Positions 26,928 to 35,616 of a stretch of 64,000 nucleotides of DNA are shown here, piece after piece (the stretch's first letter is position 1; each line of letters starts with the position of its first letter). Source of the stretch: Acetobacter estunensis. Its GTDB lineage: Bacteria; Pseudomonadota; Alphaproteobacteria; Acetobacterales; Acetobacteraceae. Position numbers and translations under genes: made by a program. Where the stretch lies: assembly GCF_011516945.1 (NCBI RefSeq), contig NZ_WOTH01000005.1, positions 1 through 64,000 of the forward strand, given 5' to 3'. The notes beneath the pieces were generated by a model. It made no database searches, was not told where the DNA came from, and saw only the letters and a list, made by a program, of their open reading frames with translations.

Positions 26928-27024
26928 CGTGTTTGGCCTCGGTGGAAATTTCGGTGGGTAAGGGGTTGAGGGAAGGGACGTGGCGTCCGCGCAAAGGCGG
27001 ACACCACGATTCCCGGTCGTGCGA

Positions 27025-27567
27025 TCAGCCCTGAAGGAAGGCGTCGCCCTTCTTCCAGTTGCACGGGCACAGCTCGTCGCTCTGCAGACCGTCAAGGATA
27101 CGCACGATTTCCTGCGGGTTACGGCCCACCGAGAGATCGTTGACCGACACGTGACGGATGATGCCGTGCGGATCGACCACGAACGTGGCGCGCAGATCGA
27201 CGCCTGCGTCCTTGGCAATGATGCCCAGAGCCTCGGACAGCTCGCGCTTGATGTCGGACAGCATGGGAATCTCAAGCTTCTTGAGGTCCTCATGGTGCAG
27301 ACGCCAGTTCAGGTGAACGAACTCGCTGTCGATGGACGCGCCGTAGACCACGGCATCACGGTCGGCGAAGTCCTTGGCCAGCTTGCCGAACGCCACGATC
27401 TCGGTCGGGCAGACGAAGGTGAAGTCCTTCGGCCAGAAGAACACGATCTTCCACTTGCCGGCATTGGACGTGTCGGAAATCTGGACAAACTTGCCCTCCA
27501 GACCTTCCGGGCCACCCGGAACGGCGGTCAGATCGAAGCTTGGAAACTTGTCGCCTACTGTCAGCAT
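27025..27567 (-). CDS. ahpC: Peroxiredoxin AhpC
   Basis: The 180-residue peroxiredoxin reduces hydrogen peroxide and organic peroxides. The peroxidatic Cys is in DFTFVCPTE and the resolving Cys is in ELCPCNW, where a second Cys follows as in AhpD-dependent enzymes. It pairs with ahpD downstream and is divergent from oxyR, its likely activator, across 204 bases. Confidence 0.95.
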   Translation of the reverse strand: MLTVGDKFPSFDLTAVPGGPEGLEGKFVQISDTSNAGKWKIVFFWPKDFTFVCPTEIVAFGKLAKDFADRDAVVYGASIDSEFVHLNWRLHHEDLKKLEIPMLSDIKRELSEALGIIAKDAGVDLRATFVVDPHGIIRHVSVNDLSVGRNPQEIVRILDGLQSDELCPCNWKKGDAFLQG

Positions 27568-27771
27568 CGGAATGCTCCTTGTATGTAGCGGTAATTGAGA
27601 CAGGAAACCGGTTCCGGCCCCCTGCGGACCCTATCCATGACAGCAGGAAGAGGGAGGTGCCAATGAATAATTCAGCATGGCATGATCGACGCGGTCGATG
27701 GTCGGATTTGCTTTTTTAATAAGATATTCGATCATACTCCCGTACAACCGACGTGGCGGAGAGAATACGAC
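27568..27771. promoter_or_regulatory. ahpC-oxyR divergent promoter region
   Basis: The 204-base gap separates ahpC from oxyR. LysR regulators usually control such a divergent pair from within the gap. Stretches such as GATATTCGATC at about 27725 have the partial dyad expected for OxyR sites, but I cannot define a full four-part OxyR box by eye. Confidence 0.45.
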
Positions 27772-28734
27772 ATGGTGGCGTTTCCATCGCCTCAACAGTT
27801 GAGATACCTGCTAGCACTAGCGGAACTGCGCCATTTCGGGCGGGCGGCGACGGCCTGCTCGGTGACGCAATCCACGCTTTCCGCCGGCATTCTCGCGCTG
27901 GAGCGGCAGCTTGACGTTCAGCTTCTTGACCGGGAAGTGGGCAAACGCGTGGTCTTCACGCCGCTGGGTGAGGAGATTCTGCGACGGGGCAGAGTCGCGC
28001 TGGAAGCGTTGGAGGCAATCTGCCAGGTGGCGGAAGCATCGCGCGATCCGATGACGGGACCAATGCGGCTGGGCATAATCCCCACCATCGGGCCGTTTAT
28101 TCTCTCTCGTCTCGTGCCGTTGGTGAGCGATCTCTTTCCGCGAGTCCGGCTTTTCATTTCCGAGGACATGACCGAGCGCCTTCAGGAACGGTTGATGACG
28201 GGGCGACTGGATGTTCTTCTGCTGGGCATGCCGTGTGACTGTGACGGGCTTGAGACAACACCCTTATGGCGCGATCCGTTCGTGCTGATCGTTCCGCCGG
28301 GACATCCGCTGGAAGCATTGCCGGTCGTTCCGCTCGACCGGTTGGCGGGCGAGCGGATGGTTCTGCTTGAGGACGGTCATTGCCTGCGGGATCAGACGGT
28401 GGATGTGTGCCGACAGGGAAACAACTGGGCGGATAGCGAGCCGGAAGCGATGCACACGGCGTCCTCCCTGCATACGCTGGTCCGTATGGTGGGGCAGGGA
28501 CTGGGAATCGGTCTCGTGCCGCAGCTTGCGGTCGATCATGGTCTTCTGGACGGGGCAGGTGTGATGGCGCGACCGCTGACGGGTGGACCGGTCTGGCGGA
28601 CCATCGGACTGGGATGGCGGCTCCGCTCGCCGCGCGCCGAGGACTTTCGGACCCTTGCAAATGGTTTGCGGCGGTTGGGGCCTGAGGGGGCCGTGATTGC
28701 GGGAAACGCGCTGGAGACAAGGGTCGGTTCTTGA
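27772..28734 (+). CDS. oxyR: Hydrogen peroxide-sensing regulator OxyR
   Basis: The 320-residue LysR-type regulator has an N-terminal helix-turn-helix (LRHFGRAATACSVTQSTLSA) and the redox pair of OxyR: Cys in EDGHCLRDQ and a second Cys nine residues later (VDVC), matching C199/C208 of the E. coli protein. Peroxide should form this disulfide and turn on the divergent ahpC-ahpD genes. ATG 27772 begins MVAFPSPQQLRYLLALAELR, the usual start. Confidence 0.93.
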   Translation: MVAFPSPQQLRYLLALAELRHFGRAATACSVTQSTLSAGILALERQLDVQLLDREVGKRVVFTPLGEEILRRGRVALEALEAICQVAEASRDPMTGPMRLGIIPTIGPFILSRLVPLVSDLFPRVRLFISEDMTERLQERLMTGRLDVLLLGMPCDCDGLETTPLWRDPFVLIVPPGHPLEALPVVPLDRLAGERMVLLEDGHCLRDQTVDVCRQGNNWADSEPEAMHTASSLHTLVRMVGQGLGIGLVPQLAVDHGLLDGAGVMARPLTGGPVWRTIGLGWRLRSPRAEDFRTLANGLRRLGPEGAVIAGNALETRVGS

Positions 28735-28868
28735 AGAAAAGCGGCCACAAGGCACGGTTTTCCTAGGTTGAGTGGGTGTTGTGCGTTGACTTTCCCGGTC
28801 TGGCTTCGTATGTCGCAGCACCTTTTGTTGCAGGTTTCCTGCAGCCGCATGAATGAAAGAAACGGGTC

Positions 28869-28994
28869 ATGAAGATCAGAAACAGCCTCAAGTCCGCTAA
28901 GGTGCGTGACAAGGACTGCCGCGTCGTTCGTCGTCGTGGCCGCGTCTACGTCATCAACAAGAAGAACCCGCGCATGAAGGCGCGTCAGGGCTGA
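28869..28994 (+). CDS. rpmJ: 50S ribosomal protein L36
   Basis: This 41-residue protein reads [20 protein letters not shown], then a basic stretch, and ends NPRMKARQG, the long-type L36 (bL36) in which only one of the zinc-binding Cys remains. It is too short for most gene lists, but sequence and length fit well. GAAAGAAACGGG lies upstream. Confidence 0.95.
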   Translation: MKIRNSLKSAKVRDKDCRVVRRRGRVYVINKKNPRMKARQG

Positions 28995-29030
28995 AACCTG
29001 ACCGTCATGTCCTCTGACATGCAGCGTAAG

Positions 29031-29075
29031 GCCCGCCCGTCAGCCCCTCACGGAGGCTCACGAGGCGGGCTTTTT
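29031..29075 (+). terminator. Terminator of rpmJ
   Basis: GCCCGCCCGT and the matching ACGAGGCGGGC form a long stem (inner part CGTCAGCC/GGCTCACG) followed by TTTTT, a strong intrinsic terminator 37 bases after rpmJ. It overlaps the earliest possible start of the next frame, which argues for a later start there. Confidence 0.85.
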
Positions 29076-29078
29076 CGT

Positions 29079-29648
29079 ATGCTCGCGGTGCTCACTGTAT
29101 GGGGGGCGATCCCGTCGGTGCTGTGCCATGCAGCACCCCCAACGACAGCCACTCCCGCTCCCGCCCCGAAAGACTCCAAGACGGATCTGGTGGCACGGTT
29201 GGCTCACGCCCAATCCGCTCAGGAAGCAGCACTGATCCGTCAGGCGCTCGAAGGATTGCGGCTCAAGCCCATTCGCCCGGCCACGCAGCTTCTCGTGCGC
29301 CGCGCCACGCGGGAACTGGGCGAAGAGAAGCCTGCGGAGGCGATTGAGGATATGGGAGCGGCTCTTGCTCTACAGAGCGATGTCGCGGCCTTGTGGCGGA
29401 TGAGGGCGCAGACACGTCTGTCCGGCGGTGACGCACGGGGCGCCATCAGCGATCTGGGTGAGGCGCTTCAGCGTGACCCAGAGGATGCCCAGTCATGGCA
29501 GACACTGACATCGGCTGAAGAAGCGGCTGGAGCCAACGATGCTGCGCTGAAAGCGTGGGAGCATGTCATGGCGCTCGACCCACTTACGCCGGGAGCGGTG
29601 AAGACATACGACAAGCTGAAGCTCAAGGCGTACGGTCAGCCGACCTGA
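29079..29648 (+). CDS. Exported tetratricopeptide-repeat protein
   Basis: Starting at ATG 29079 gives about 189 residues with a signal peptide (MLAVLTVWGAIPSVLCHA), then a Pro/Ala-rich linker and TPR-like helix pairs: GEEKPAEAIEDMGAALALQS, LSGGDARGAISDLGEALQRD and NDAALKAWEHVMALDPLTPG. It probably scaffolds protein contacts in the periplasm. An ATG at 29007 is open, but that leader would encode the rpmJ terminator hairpin. Confidence 0.75.
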   Translation: MLAVLTVWGAIPSVLCHAAPPTTATPAPAPKDSKTDLVARLAHAQSAQEAALIRQALEGLRLKPIRPATQLLVRRATRELGEEKPAEAIEDMGAALALQSDVAALWRMRAQTRLSGGDARGAISDLGEALQRDPEDAQSWQTLTSAEEAAGANDAALKAWEHVMALDPLTPGAVKTYDKLKLKAYGQPT

Positions 29649-29663
29649 CGTTGAAGGAAAACT

Positions 29664-29698
29664 GTTTCTCCCGCCCGTGCTATAGGGGCGGGAGAAAC
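29664..29698. terminator. Bidirectional terminator between the TPR gene and dps
   Basis: GTTTCTCCCGCCC and GGGCGGGAGAAAC form a perfect 13-bp stem with a 9-base loop between convergent genes. A and T residues at both ends let it act in both directions. Confidence 0.8.
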
Positions 29699-29709
29699 GT
29701 GCGTAATGC

Positions 29710-30270
29710 TCAGCTATTGGCGCCGAAGGTCGTGCGCGTGATTTCGAAGAGGAACCACGTGCGCTTTTCGCTCTGATCGATCCAGTTTTCGAGCAGGCTT
29801 GTCGTCGCACAGTCCCCCACGTCGCTGGTAAGGCCGTGCAGCGACCGCATGGAGGCGACAAGCTGTTTGTTGTCTTCGCACAGTTCCGCAATCATGTCCG
29901 GCGCATCGACATATTCGGCGTTGTTGTCCTTGATGCGCTGGTGCGTGCTGATTTCACCGATGGAATGCAGCGTCAGGCCGCCGATGCGACGGGCGCGCTC
30001 GGCCACCGGGTCTGTCATGGCGAACAGCTCGGCGCTCTGGTCATCGAGCATCAGATGCAGGTCACGGAAGTGACGGCCGCTCATGTGCCAGTGGAAGTTT
30101 TTCGTTTTCAGGTAAAGAGCGAAAACGTCGGCCAGAAGAGCGCGCAGACCGGCTGAAATCTGCTCCACGCCTTCGCGCGGGAGGTCCGAAGGTGTGCCGA
30201 GAAAATGCTGAACCTCGGCTGCATAGGCCGCTTTGGCTTTGGTCTTGTCGGTCGTTTTCGTCGTGCTCAT
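29710..30270 (-). CDS. dps: Dps-family DNA-protecting ferritin
   Basis: The 186-residue Dps-type protein oxidises and stores iron with hydrogen peroxide and binds DNA. Ferroxidase residues are visible in NFHWHMSGRHFRDLHLMLDD (His and Asp) and DQSAELFAMTDPVAERARRI (Asp, Glu). A basic N-terminal tail (MSTTKTTDKTKAKAAYA) may bind DNA. ATG 30270 was chosen because the upstream extension is not family-like. Given its role, OxyR or Fur control is likely, but no site was identified. Confidence 0.93.
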   Translation of the reverse strand: MSTTKTTDKTKAKAAYAAEVQHFLGTPSDLPREGVEQISAGLRALLADVFALYLKTKNFHWHMSGRHFRDLHLMLDDQSAELFAMTDPVAERARRIGGLTLHSIGEISTHQRIKDNNAEYVDAPDMIAELCEDNKQLVASMRSLHGLTSDVGDCATTSLLENWIDQSEKRTWFLFEITRTTFGANS

Positions 30271-30423
30271 GACAACATTCCTCTGATCGTTCCGGCCGTT
30301 CCCACGTGGACGTGCATATACCGCCACTGAGAGGCCGCGCATGTGAGACAACGGTTTTCGATACCGTCGGTTCATGCACGATCTGTTTGAGGACACTGTC
30401 AAGGCATGGGAGCCGTGTGATAT

Positions 30424-31245
30424 TTACGCTCCCGCAGCCGTGATCCGGTGGAGGTGCCGGTGCGGTGATTTTCCGAAGGAGTCGGGAAAGAAAGCATGTC
30501 CATCACGCAGGATGGATTCAGCTTCCTCCGTGAAATGCCGGTCCGCTCGATGCAGCGTGAGCCCCGGCAGCATGCGCGCTCCTCCGCGTCCCAGATGGCG
30601 ACCGCGCACAAGAACGATACGGGCCTCCCGTGCTCCGCCGGGCCAGAGAGGGACGATTTCCGTGCTTCCGATGCGATGACGCTCACAGGCTGCCAATGTG
30701 CGGGCAAGCAAAGCAGCGGGTATCGCTAGAGTGAGTGAGCCGCCCGATGTGAGAAATCCAGCCAGCGCCCGGATCCAGTCTTCCGGCGTGCGGGCGCGTG
30801 CGCGGCGGGCAAGGTCACGGCGCGCGTCCGGACACGGGGTGCCGGTGGGAGGATGCCATGGCGGGTTGGCCATCACGTGATCGAATCGTTCCGTCAGACG
30901 GAGCGTGCGGATGTCGGCCTGCAGGATCTGGAGGTTCGTTCTGTGATTGAGGGCGAGATTTTTTCGTGCGAGTTCCGCCATCGCAGGGTCGAGTTCCACC
31001 CCCGTGCCAACGAGATCATGTACGCGCTCGGTCAGGCAGAGCAGGCCCGCTCCGGCCCCGCAACCGGCCTCCAGAACCCGCTGGCCCGGACGTGCGGGGA
31101 CGAGGGCCGCCATGAACACGGGTTCAAGCCCGGTGCGGTAGCCATTGTGGAACTGATGGTACATGACACGTCCTCCGAGCAGCGTGTCGTGGGTGATCGC
31201 GACATCGGGAACAGAGAGCGGAATTGCAGGTGGGGCAGGGGTCAC
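30424..31245 (-). CDS. TrmN6-like SAM-dependent methyltransferase
   Basis: The 273-residue protein has the methyltransferase glycine motif VLEAGCGAGAGLLCL and the NPPW adenine-amine motif (VMANPPWHPP), which points to N6-adenine methylation. The start THDTLLGGRVMYHQFHNGYR is the pattern of tRNA1(Val) A37 N6-methyltransferases and their alphaproteobacterial relatives. The exact substrate is inferred from family resemblance. It is divergent from the polyprenyl synthase gene. Confidence 0.82.
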   Translation of the reverse strand: MTPAPPAIPLSVPDVAITHDTLLGGRVMYHQFHNGYRTGLEPVFMAALVPARPGQRVLEAGCGAGAGLLCLTERVHDLVGTGVELDPAMAELARKNLALNHRTNLQILQADIRTLRLTERFDHVMANPPWHPPTGTPCPDARRDLARRARARTPEDWIRALAGFLTSGGSLTLAIPAALLARTLAACERHRIGSTEIVPLWPGGAREARIVLVRGRHLGRGGARMLPGLTLHRADRHFTEEAESILRDGHAFFPDSFGKSPHRHLHRITAAGA

Positions 31246-31298
31246 AGCTTGACCGCCTTCGGAGCGCCGCTCATATGCTGAAAAGAACAGGGTAACCT

Positions 31299-32450
31299 GT
31301 GGCGGGAGAAAGTCATTTGCGCGTTGCAGTCAATCGGCCGGAAACGGAGGGCTCAGGCCCGGAAACGGAGAGCCCCATCGGTGTGGTGGATGCCGGTGCG
31401 CGTGACGAGGCGCGCGGTCGGGATGGCGAGACGGCCCTGAGAGGGCTTGCCGACTATCTTGCCGATGATATGGCGGCCTGCAATCGGGAAATCGTCGCGC
31501 GGATGCAAAGTGACGTGCCGCTGATCCCCCAGTTGGCCGCGCATCTGGTGGCGGCAGGTGGCAAGAGGCTCCGTCCACTCCTTGTGCTCGCGGCGGCTCG
31601 GCTGGCAGGCTATGACAAATATGGCGAGGACATGCGGCATGTTGGGGTCGCAGCCTGCGTCGAATTCATTCACACCGCTACATTGCTGCATGACGATGTC
31701 GTGGATAACAGCCAGTTGCGGCGCGGGCTGGCGAGCGCCAACGCCGTGTTCGGCAACAAAGCCTCCGTCCTCGTCGGGGATTTCCTTTTCGCACGCGCCT
31801 TCCAGATTCTTACGGCGGACGGATCGCTGCCCGTGATGGCGATCCTTTCCGCCGCCTCCGCGACGCTGGCGGAAGGTGAGGTCATGCAGATGACCACACA
31901 GAACGATCTGTCCACGTCCGTCGAGCAGTATCTCAAGGTGATCTATGGCAAGACGGCGGCCCTGTTCGCCGCAGCCTGTGAAACTGGGGCCGTCGTAGCG
32001 GAAGCGCCGGACAGTGTGCGTGAGGCGCTTCGTCTGTATGGCGCCAATCTCGGCATGGCTTTTCAGCTCGTCGATGATGCTTTGGACTACGCCGCCGATC
32101 AGGCCGTGCTCGGCAAGACGGTTGGCGATGACTTTCAGGAAGGCAAGGTGACGCTTCCCGTGCTGGCCGCTTATCACGCGGGCAACGAGGAAGAGCGGGC
32201 TTTCTGGGTGCGCACGATCGAGAATAATGAGGAGCAGCGGGAGGGCGACCTCCAGCGCGCCCTCGATCTCATTGCGCAGACCGATGCGATCGGCGTGACG
32301 ATGGCTCGTGCGCAGGAATATGCGGAAGACGCCGTAAAGGCGCTGGCCCGTATCCCTCAGGCAGCACCCGGTTCAGCCCGTCATCGTCATGAGCCGCTTC
32401 GCGAGCTTCTAGTCGACGTTGCGCTCTACACGGCCAATCGTGCGCGCTGA
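31299..32450 (+). CDS. ispB: Long-chain trans-polyprenyl diphosphate synthase
   Basis: The 383-residue enzyme makes the C40-C50 side chain for ubiquinone by adding isopentenyl diphosphate units. The two Asp-rich motifs are DDVVD (HDDVVDNSQLRRG) and DDALD (LVDDALDYAADQ), with GGKRLRPLLVL upstream. Residues 1-45 are an unusual Pro/Glu-rich leader; the GTG start at 31299 may be too early. Chain length cannot be set by eye; acetic acid bacteria make Q9 or Q10. Confidence 0.9.
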   Translation: MAGESHLRVAVNRPETEGSGPETESPIGVVDAGARDEARGRDGETALRGLADYLADDMAACNREIVARMQSDVPLIPQLAAHLVAAGGKRLRPLLVLAAARLAGYDKYGEDMRHVGVAACVEFIHTATLLHDDVVDNSQLRRGLASANAVFGNKASVLVGDFLFARAFQILTADGSLPVMAILSAASATLAEGEVMQMTTQNDLSTSVEQYLKVIYGKTAALFAAACETGAVVAEAPDSVREALRLYGANLGMAFQLVDDALDYAADQAVLGKTVGDDFQEGKVTLPVLAAYHAGNEEERAFWVRTIENNEEQREGDLQRALDLIAQTDAIGVTMARAQEYAEDAVKALARIPQAAPGSARHRHEPLRELLVDVALYTANRAR

Positions 32451-32476
32451 TATTATTCGGAGTTTTTCGGATAGGT

Positions 32477-33310
32477 TCAGGTTGAGGCCCAAAGTTCGGG
32501 CTGGTCGTATCTGAGCTTCTTCAGTCCATTTTCCAGACGCGCCGGGTTATAGGGCGGTGCTGTGAACCAGATGTGTTCCGGTTCGCTCCTTACTCCTGTT
32601 GAGAGACCGGTCGTTTCCAGCACATGCCGGGTCTGACGTGCCACGGCGTCTGCCGGGTCCAGCCATGCAACATCTGGCGGCGAGGCGGCACGCAGGGCGT
32701 CTGCTACGAAAGTGTAGTGTGTGCAGCCAAGCGCCACAGCATCGATGCGTGATCCTGAAGGTTGCTCGAACAGTCCCGCCACATCCTGTCGGATGCAGGT
32801 GGCATCGGGCGGAACACCCCGGAACGCACTCTCGGCAAGAGCGGCCAAATCTCGTGCGCCGTAGGCGATCACTGTGCAGTCAGGCGCGTAATGGTTTCGA
32901 AGATCCGTGATGTAGGCGCGGCGCACGGTAGCCGGGGTGGCCAGTAGCCCGATCACCTTGCTGCGTGTGATCCGGGCGGCCCAGCGAATGGGTGGCACGC
33001 ACCCCACAAAGGGCACGCCACAGATCTCACGCAACGCGGCGAGAGCGAGTGTGCTGGCGGTGTTGCAGGCAATGACGACGACATCGGGGGCAAGGCGCAG
33101 GATGGCGTTCTCAAGCAGCGACACGATGTGCCGTTTGAGAATATCGTCGTCTTGCCCGCCGTAAGGAAAAAACGCGGTGTCGGCGAGATAGTCGATATGG
33201 GCGTGGGGGAGATGGCGGCGCAGGGCGGCGACGATGCTCAGCCCCCCGATTCCGGAATCGAAGGCAAGGATACGGGGAGAGGCGGACAGCGTGAAGCTGC
33301 CCGCCCTCAT
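32477..33310 (-). CDS. murI: Glutamate racemase
   Basis: MurI supplies D-glutamate for peptidoglycan. The protein has AFDSGIGGLSI at the N-terminus and both catalytic Cys: VVIACNTASTLAL and VALGCTHYTFV. ATG 33310 is preceded by AGGCGAC; an ATG at 33334 adds eight residues and is also possible. It lies just downstream of pyrE on the same strand (about 36 bases). Confidence 0.93.
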   Translation of the reverse strand: MRAGSFTLSASPRILAFDSGIGGLSIVAALRRHLPHAHIDYLADTAFFPYGGQDDDILKRHIVSLLENAILRLAPDVVVIACNTASTLALAALREICGVPFVGCVPPIRWAARITRSKVIGLLATPATVRRAYITDLRNHYAPDCTVIAYGARDLAALAESAFRGVPPDATCIRQDVAGLFEQPSGSRIDAVALGCTHYTFVADALRAASPPDVAWLDPADAVARQTRHVLETTGLSTGVRSEPEHIWFTAPPYNPARLENGLKKLRYDQPELWAST

Positions 33311-33346
33311 GTTGTCGCCTGCCGTTTCGTCCATCGTGACGTGTCG

Positions 33347-34102
33347 TTAGGAATCGCGCGCGGTCTTGAGCGCGAGAGCCTCTTCGAGGCTGCCCACGCC
33401 ACCATGCTTTTTTGACCAGCCGCATGGATCTTCGAGGAAGCGGCGCACTTCCGCAGCCGCGCCTTCTGCGAAGTAAGGCCGTTCGGCAGAGGCTTCCAGA
33501 ACATCCCACCATGTGCACAGTGAATGCAGGGTGATGCCCATATCGGCCAGCGTCTTATGAGCGCCGGGAAACACGCCATAGAAGAAGACGACGAATGTGT
33601 GTTCCAAGATGGCACCGGCATCACGCAGGGCCTTGGCAAAGCCGATTTTGGAGGCGCCATCCGTCGTGAGATCTTCCACCAGCAGCGTGCGCATGCCCTC
33701 CGGCACATCGCCCTCGATCTGGGCGTTGCGGCCAAAGCCTTTGGGCTTTTTGCGCACATAGGCCATGGGCGTCATCATCCGGTCTGCGAACCAGGCGGCA
33801 AAGGGAATGCCCGCCGTCTCGCCGCCGACCACGGCGTCGATGCTTTCGTAGCCAACGTGACGACCGATCTTTTCCACACCGAGTTCCATGATCTTCGCAC
33901 GGGCGCGGGGAAAGAAGATGATACGGCGGCAGTCGATATAGACCGGGGATTTCCAGCCGGAGGTGAGGGTGTAGGGCTCTTCGGGACGGAAATTGACGGC
34001 TTTGATTTCAAGCAGAATGCGCGCGGTTGTGAGTGCTGCATCCCGGTCCCACGCCGAAGCGTCATTGCCGAGAACCGATTCCTGTTCGATCATGCGTGTC
34101 AT
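33347..34102 (-). CDS. pyrE: Orotate phosphoribosyltransferase
   Basis: PyrE makes OMP from orotate and PRPP in pyrimidine synthesis. The 251-residue protein has GWKSPVYIDCRRI, VVGGETAGIPFAAW, YVRKKPKGFGRNAQIEG and the PRPP-binding motif TLLVEDLTTDGASK. ATG 34102 is preceded by GAAGGGAC. A short tail of about 25 residues (CGWSKKHGGVGSLEEALALK) goes beyond the bacterial core enzyme. Same strand as murI. Confidence 0.95.
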   Translation of the reverse strand: MTRMIEQESVLGNDASAWDRDAALTTARILLEIKAVNFRPEEPYTLTSGWKSPVYIDCRRIIFFPRARAKIMELGVEKIGRHVGYESIDAVVGGETAGIPFAAWFADRMMTPMAYVRKKPKGFGRNAQIEGDVPEGMRTLLVEDLTTDGASKIGFAKALRDAGAILEHTFVVFFYGVFPGAHKTLADMGITLHSLCTWWDVLEASAERPYFAEGAAAEVRRFLEDPCGWSKKHGGVGSLEEALALKTARDS

Positions 34103-34225
34103 GTCCCTTCTTCCTTGCGCGCGTTCTTCGGCGTTGTGGTGGCATAGCCGCAGATCGCTGGAAAATCCATCGGGAGTCGCCCGGTGCTGGCATATGGGCG
34201 TGATGATGGAAGAAAGGCGGGACGC

Positions 34226-35143
34226 ATGATCCGTGAAGAAAGGACATGCAACACACCTTTGTGGATTATCGAATCGGGTTTGTCGAAGGGTGAGGCCGGG
34301 CCGGCTCATGCACTGGCCAGCCGGTTTGATCTGTCGTTCCGTCGATTGCGCGATTTGGCTTCCATGGAGCCGGGATGCGTGCCCCCGCGTCTGGTGATGA
34401 CATCCGGGTCTTCTGCTGCGTTTGCCGGATTGTCGTTGCGCCGTCGTTTTGGCGTGCCCGTTGTGCACTGTACCCATCATGGCACGACTGGTTTTTTCGG
34501 GCAGCGGCTGTTCGATGAACTAATCCTGTCCGCGACGCATCCGGTGCGAACACACGGCACGCATGTTATCCCCGTGCTTGGGCCTCTCAGTATCGTCTCC
34601 CCCACGCTCTACGAACGGGCGCGGCATGTATGGGGTGAACGTCTGGAGCATCTGCCCAGCCCGAGAGTGGCCGCTATTCTCGATGCCGGAGGCGCAATCG
34701 ATCCCCGGCGGGCGAGTGTTCTGGGACGGCAATTGGGAGAGATGGTGCGGGCGGAAGGTGGCTCGGTCATGGTGTCCGTCGCGCGTGGTGTGGCGCGGGA
34801 GGTTGCCGAGAGTTTCATCGCGGGTCTGGATGAGTGTTTCAGTCTTGTCTGGCGGCATGGTGAACCCGATGACGATCCGACATTGGGCTTTATGGCCTGT
34901 GCTGACGCCATCGTGCTCTATGGGTGTCGAGTGGAAACGGTGATCGAGGCGGCAGCCAGCGATCTTCCTTTGTTCGTGGAGGCGGCTCCCGGCCGTTTCG
35001 GAACGTGGAATCGGCTCGTTCGCACGTTGATGGAACAGGGGATGCTCCGGCTTTTCGATCGGGATATTTCACCGTGGTTGCGGTCCCCGCTCGATGAAGC
35101 TGGCCGTGTGGCGCAGATGCTGCGTCGTCGTTTCGGTCTCTGA
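34226..35143 (+). CDS. ELM1/GtrOC1-type putative nucleoside-diphosphate-sugar epimerase-like protein
   Basis: This 305-residue protein resembles the mitochondrial fission ELM1 family (COG3660), widespread in Alphaproteobacteria. Visible blocks are IESGLSKGEAGPAHALASRF, VMTSGSSAAFAGLSLRRRFG, HVIPVLGPLSIVSPTLYERA and EGGSVMVSVARGVAREVAES. The fold is glycosyltransferase-like and the bacterial function is unknown. ATG 34226 follows GGAAGAAAGGCGGGACGC. Divergent from pyrE. Confidence 0.7.
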   Translation: MIREERTCNTPLWIIESGLSKGEAGPAHALASRFDLSFRRLRDLASMEPGCVPPRLVMTSGSSAAFAGLSLRRRFGVPVVHCTHHGTTGFFGQRLFDELILSATHPVRTHGTHVIPVLGPLSIVSPTLYERARHVWGERLEHLPSPRVAAILDAGGAIDPRRASVLGRQLGEMVRAEGGSVMVSVARGVAREVAESFIAGLDECFSLVWRHGEPDDDPTLGFMACADAIVLYGCRVETVIEAAASDLPLFVEAAPGRFGTWNRLVRTLMEQGMLRLFDRDISPWLRSPLDEAGRVAQMLRRRFGL

Positions 35144-35197
35144 CGCATCCGTGAGATGAAGAGGCGCGAATCATTGGCGCGAAAGGTCATCGCAGGC

Positions 35198-35255
35198 TTG
35201 CTTCCTGCACCATCAAACGCCTATAATACACGAGTTGAGAATGATTATCAATTCA
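35198..35255 (+). promoter_or_regulatory. Promoter with Fur-like box
   Basis: TTGCTT (35198-35203) and a perfect TATAAT (35222-35227) are 18 bases apart. GAGAATGATTATCAATTCA at 35237-35255 covers the expected start site and matches 13 of 19 positions of the Fur consensus, including AATGATTATCA. The next gene starts at 35268. This suggests iron-dependent repression of the small downstream gene. Confidence 0.6.
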
Positions 35256-35267
35256 AGGAAGCCTGCG

Positions 35268-35504
35268 GTGACTGATATCACCCGGATCAGCCGGAAATGC
35301 GAACGTGCCGTTATCACGGCTTACCAGGAGCTGCGGCTGGTGGGGACCAACGATGTCTCGGCCTTCAACGCCTGCACCACGCTCTATCGTATCCATCACC
35401 CGGAGGCTTCGGTGAACGAAGCGCGCCGACTGGTGTCGGAGTGGATTGACCACCACGTCGTTCGCAAGAGCGAGGCTCCAACGAAAGGATGCGCCTGCCC
35501 GTAA
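35268..35504 (+). CDS. Small unknown protein, probably iron-regulated
   Basis: From GTG 35268 (preceded by AAGGAAG) this encodes 78 residues: MTDITRISRKCERAVITAYQ and on, with a helical middle and a C-terminal CACP. An ATG at 35235 is open but would place the Fur-like box inside the gene. No family is recognised. The promoter architecture suggests a role in iron starvation. It converges on citrate synthase. Confidence 0.7.
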   Translation: MTDITRISRKCERAVITAYQELRLVGTNDVSAFNACTTLYRIHHPEASVNEARRLVSEWIDHHVVRKSEAPTKGCACP

Positions 35505-35522
35505 GGCTTTTGCATCTGGGAT

Positions 35523-35558
35523 AAAAAAGGGGCGGCCTGATATGGCCGCCCCTTTTTT
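35523..35558. terminator. Bidirectional terminator
   Basis: AAAAAAGGGGCGGCC and GGCCGCCCCTTTTTT form a symmetric 15-bp stem with a TGATAT loop between the convergent small gene and citrate synthase. It has T runs on both strands. Confidence 0.9.
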
Positions 35559-35576
35559 CTTTGCTGTGTGCGAGAG

Positions 35577-35610
35577 CCATTCCCCATTCTGTATACAGAA
35601 TGGGGAATGG
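35577..35610. repeat. Perfect 34-bp palindrome
   Basis: CCATTCCCCATTCTGTA is followed immediately by its exact reverse complement, centred on GTATAC. It lies just after the citrate synthase stop (about 7 bases) and before the bidirectional terminator. It may be a second 3'-end hairpin of the citrate synthase mRNA or a protein-binding site. Confidence 0.85.
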
Positions 35611-35616
35611 AAGACT

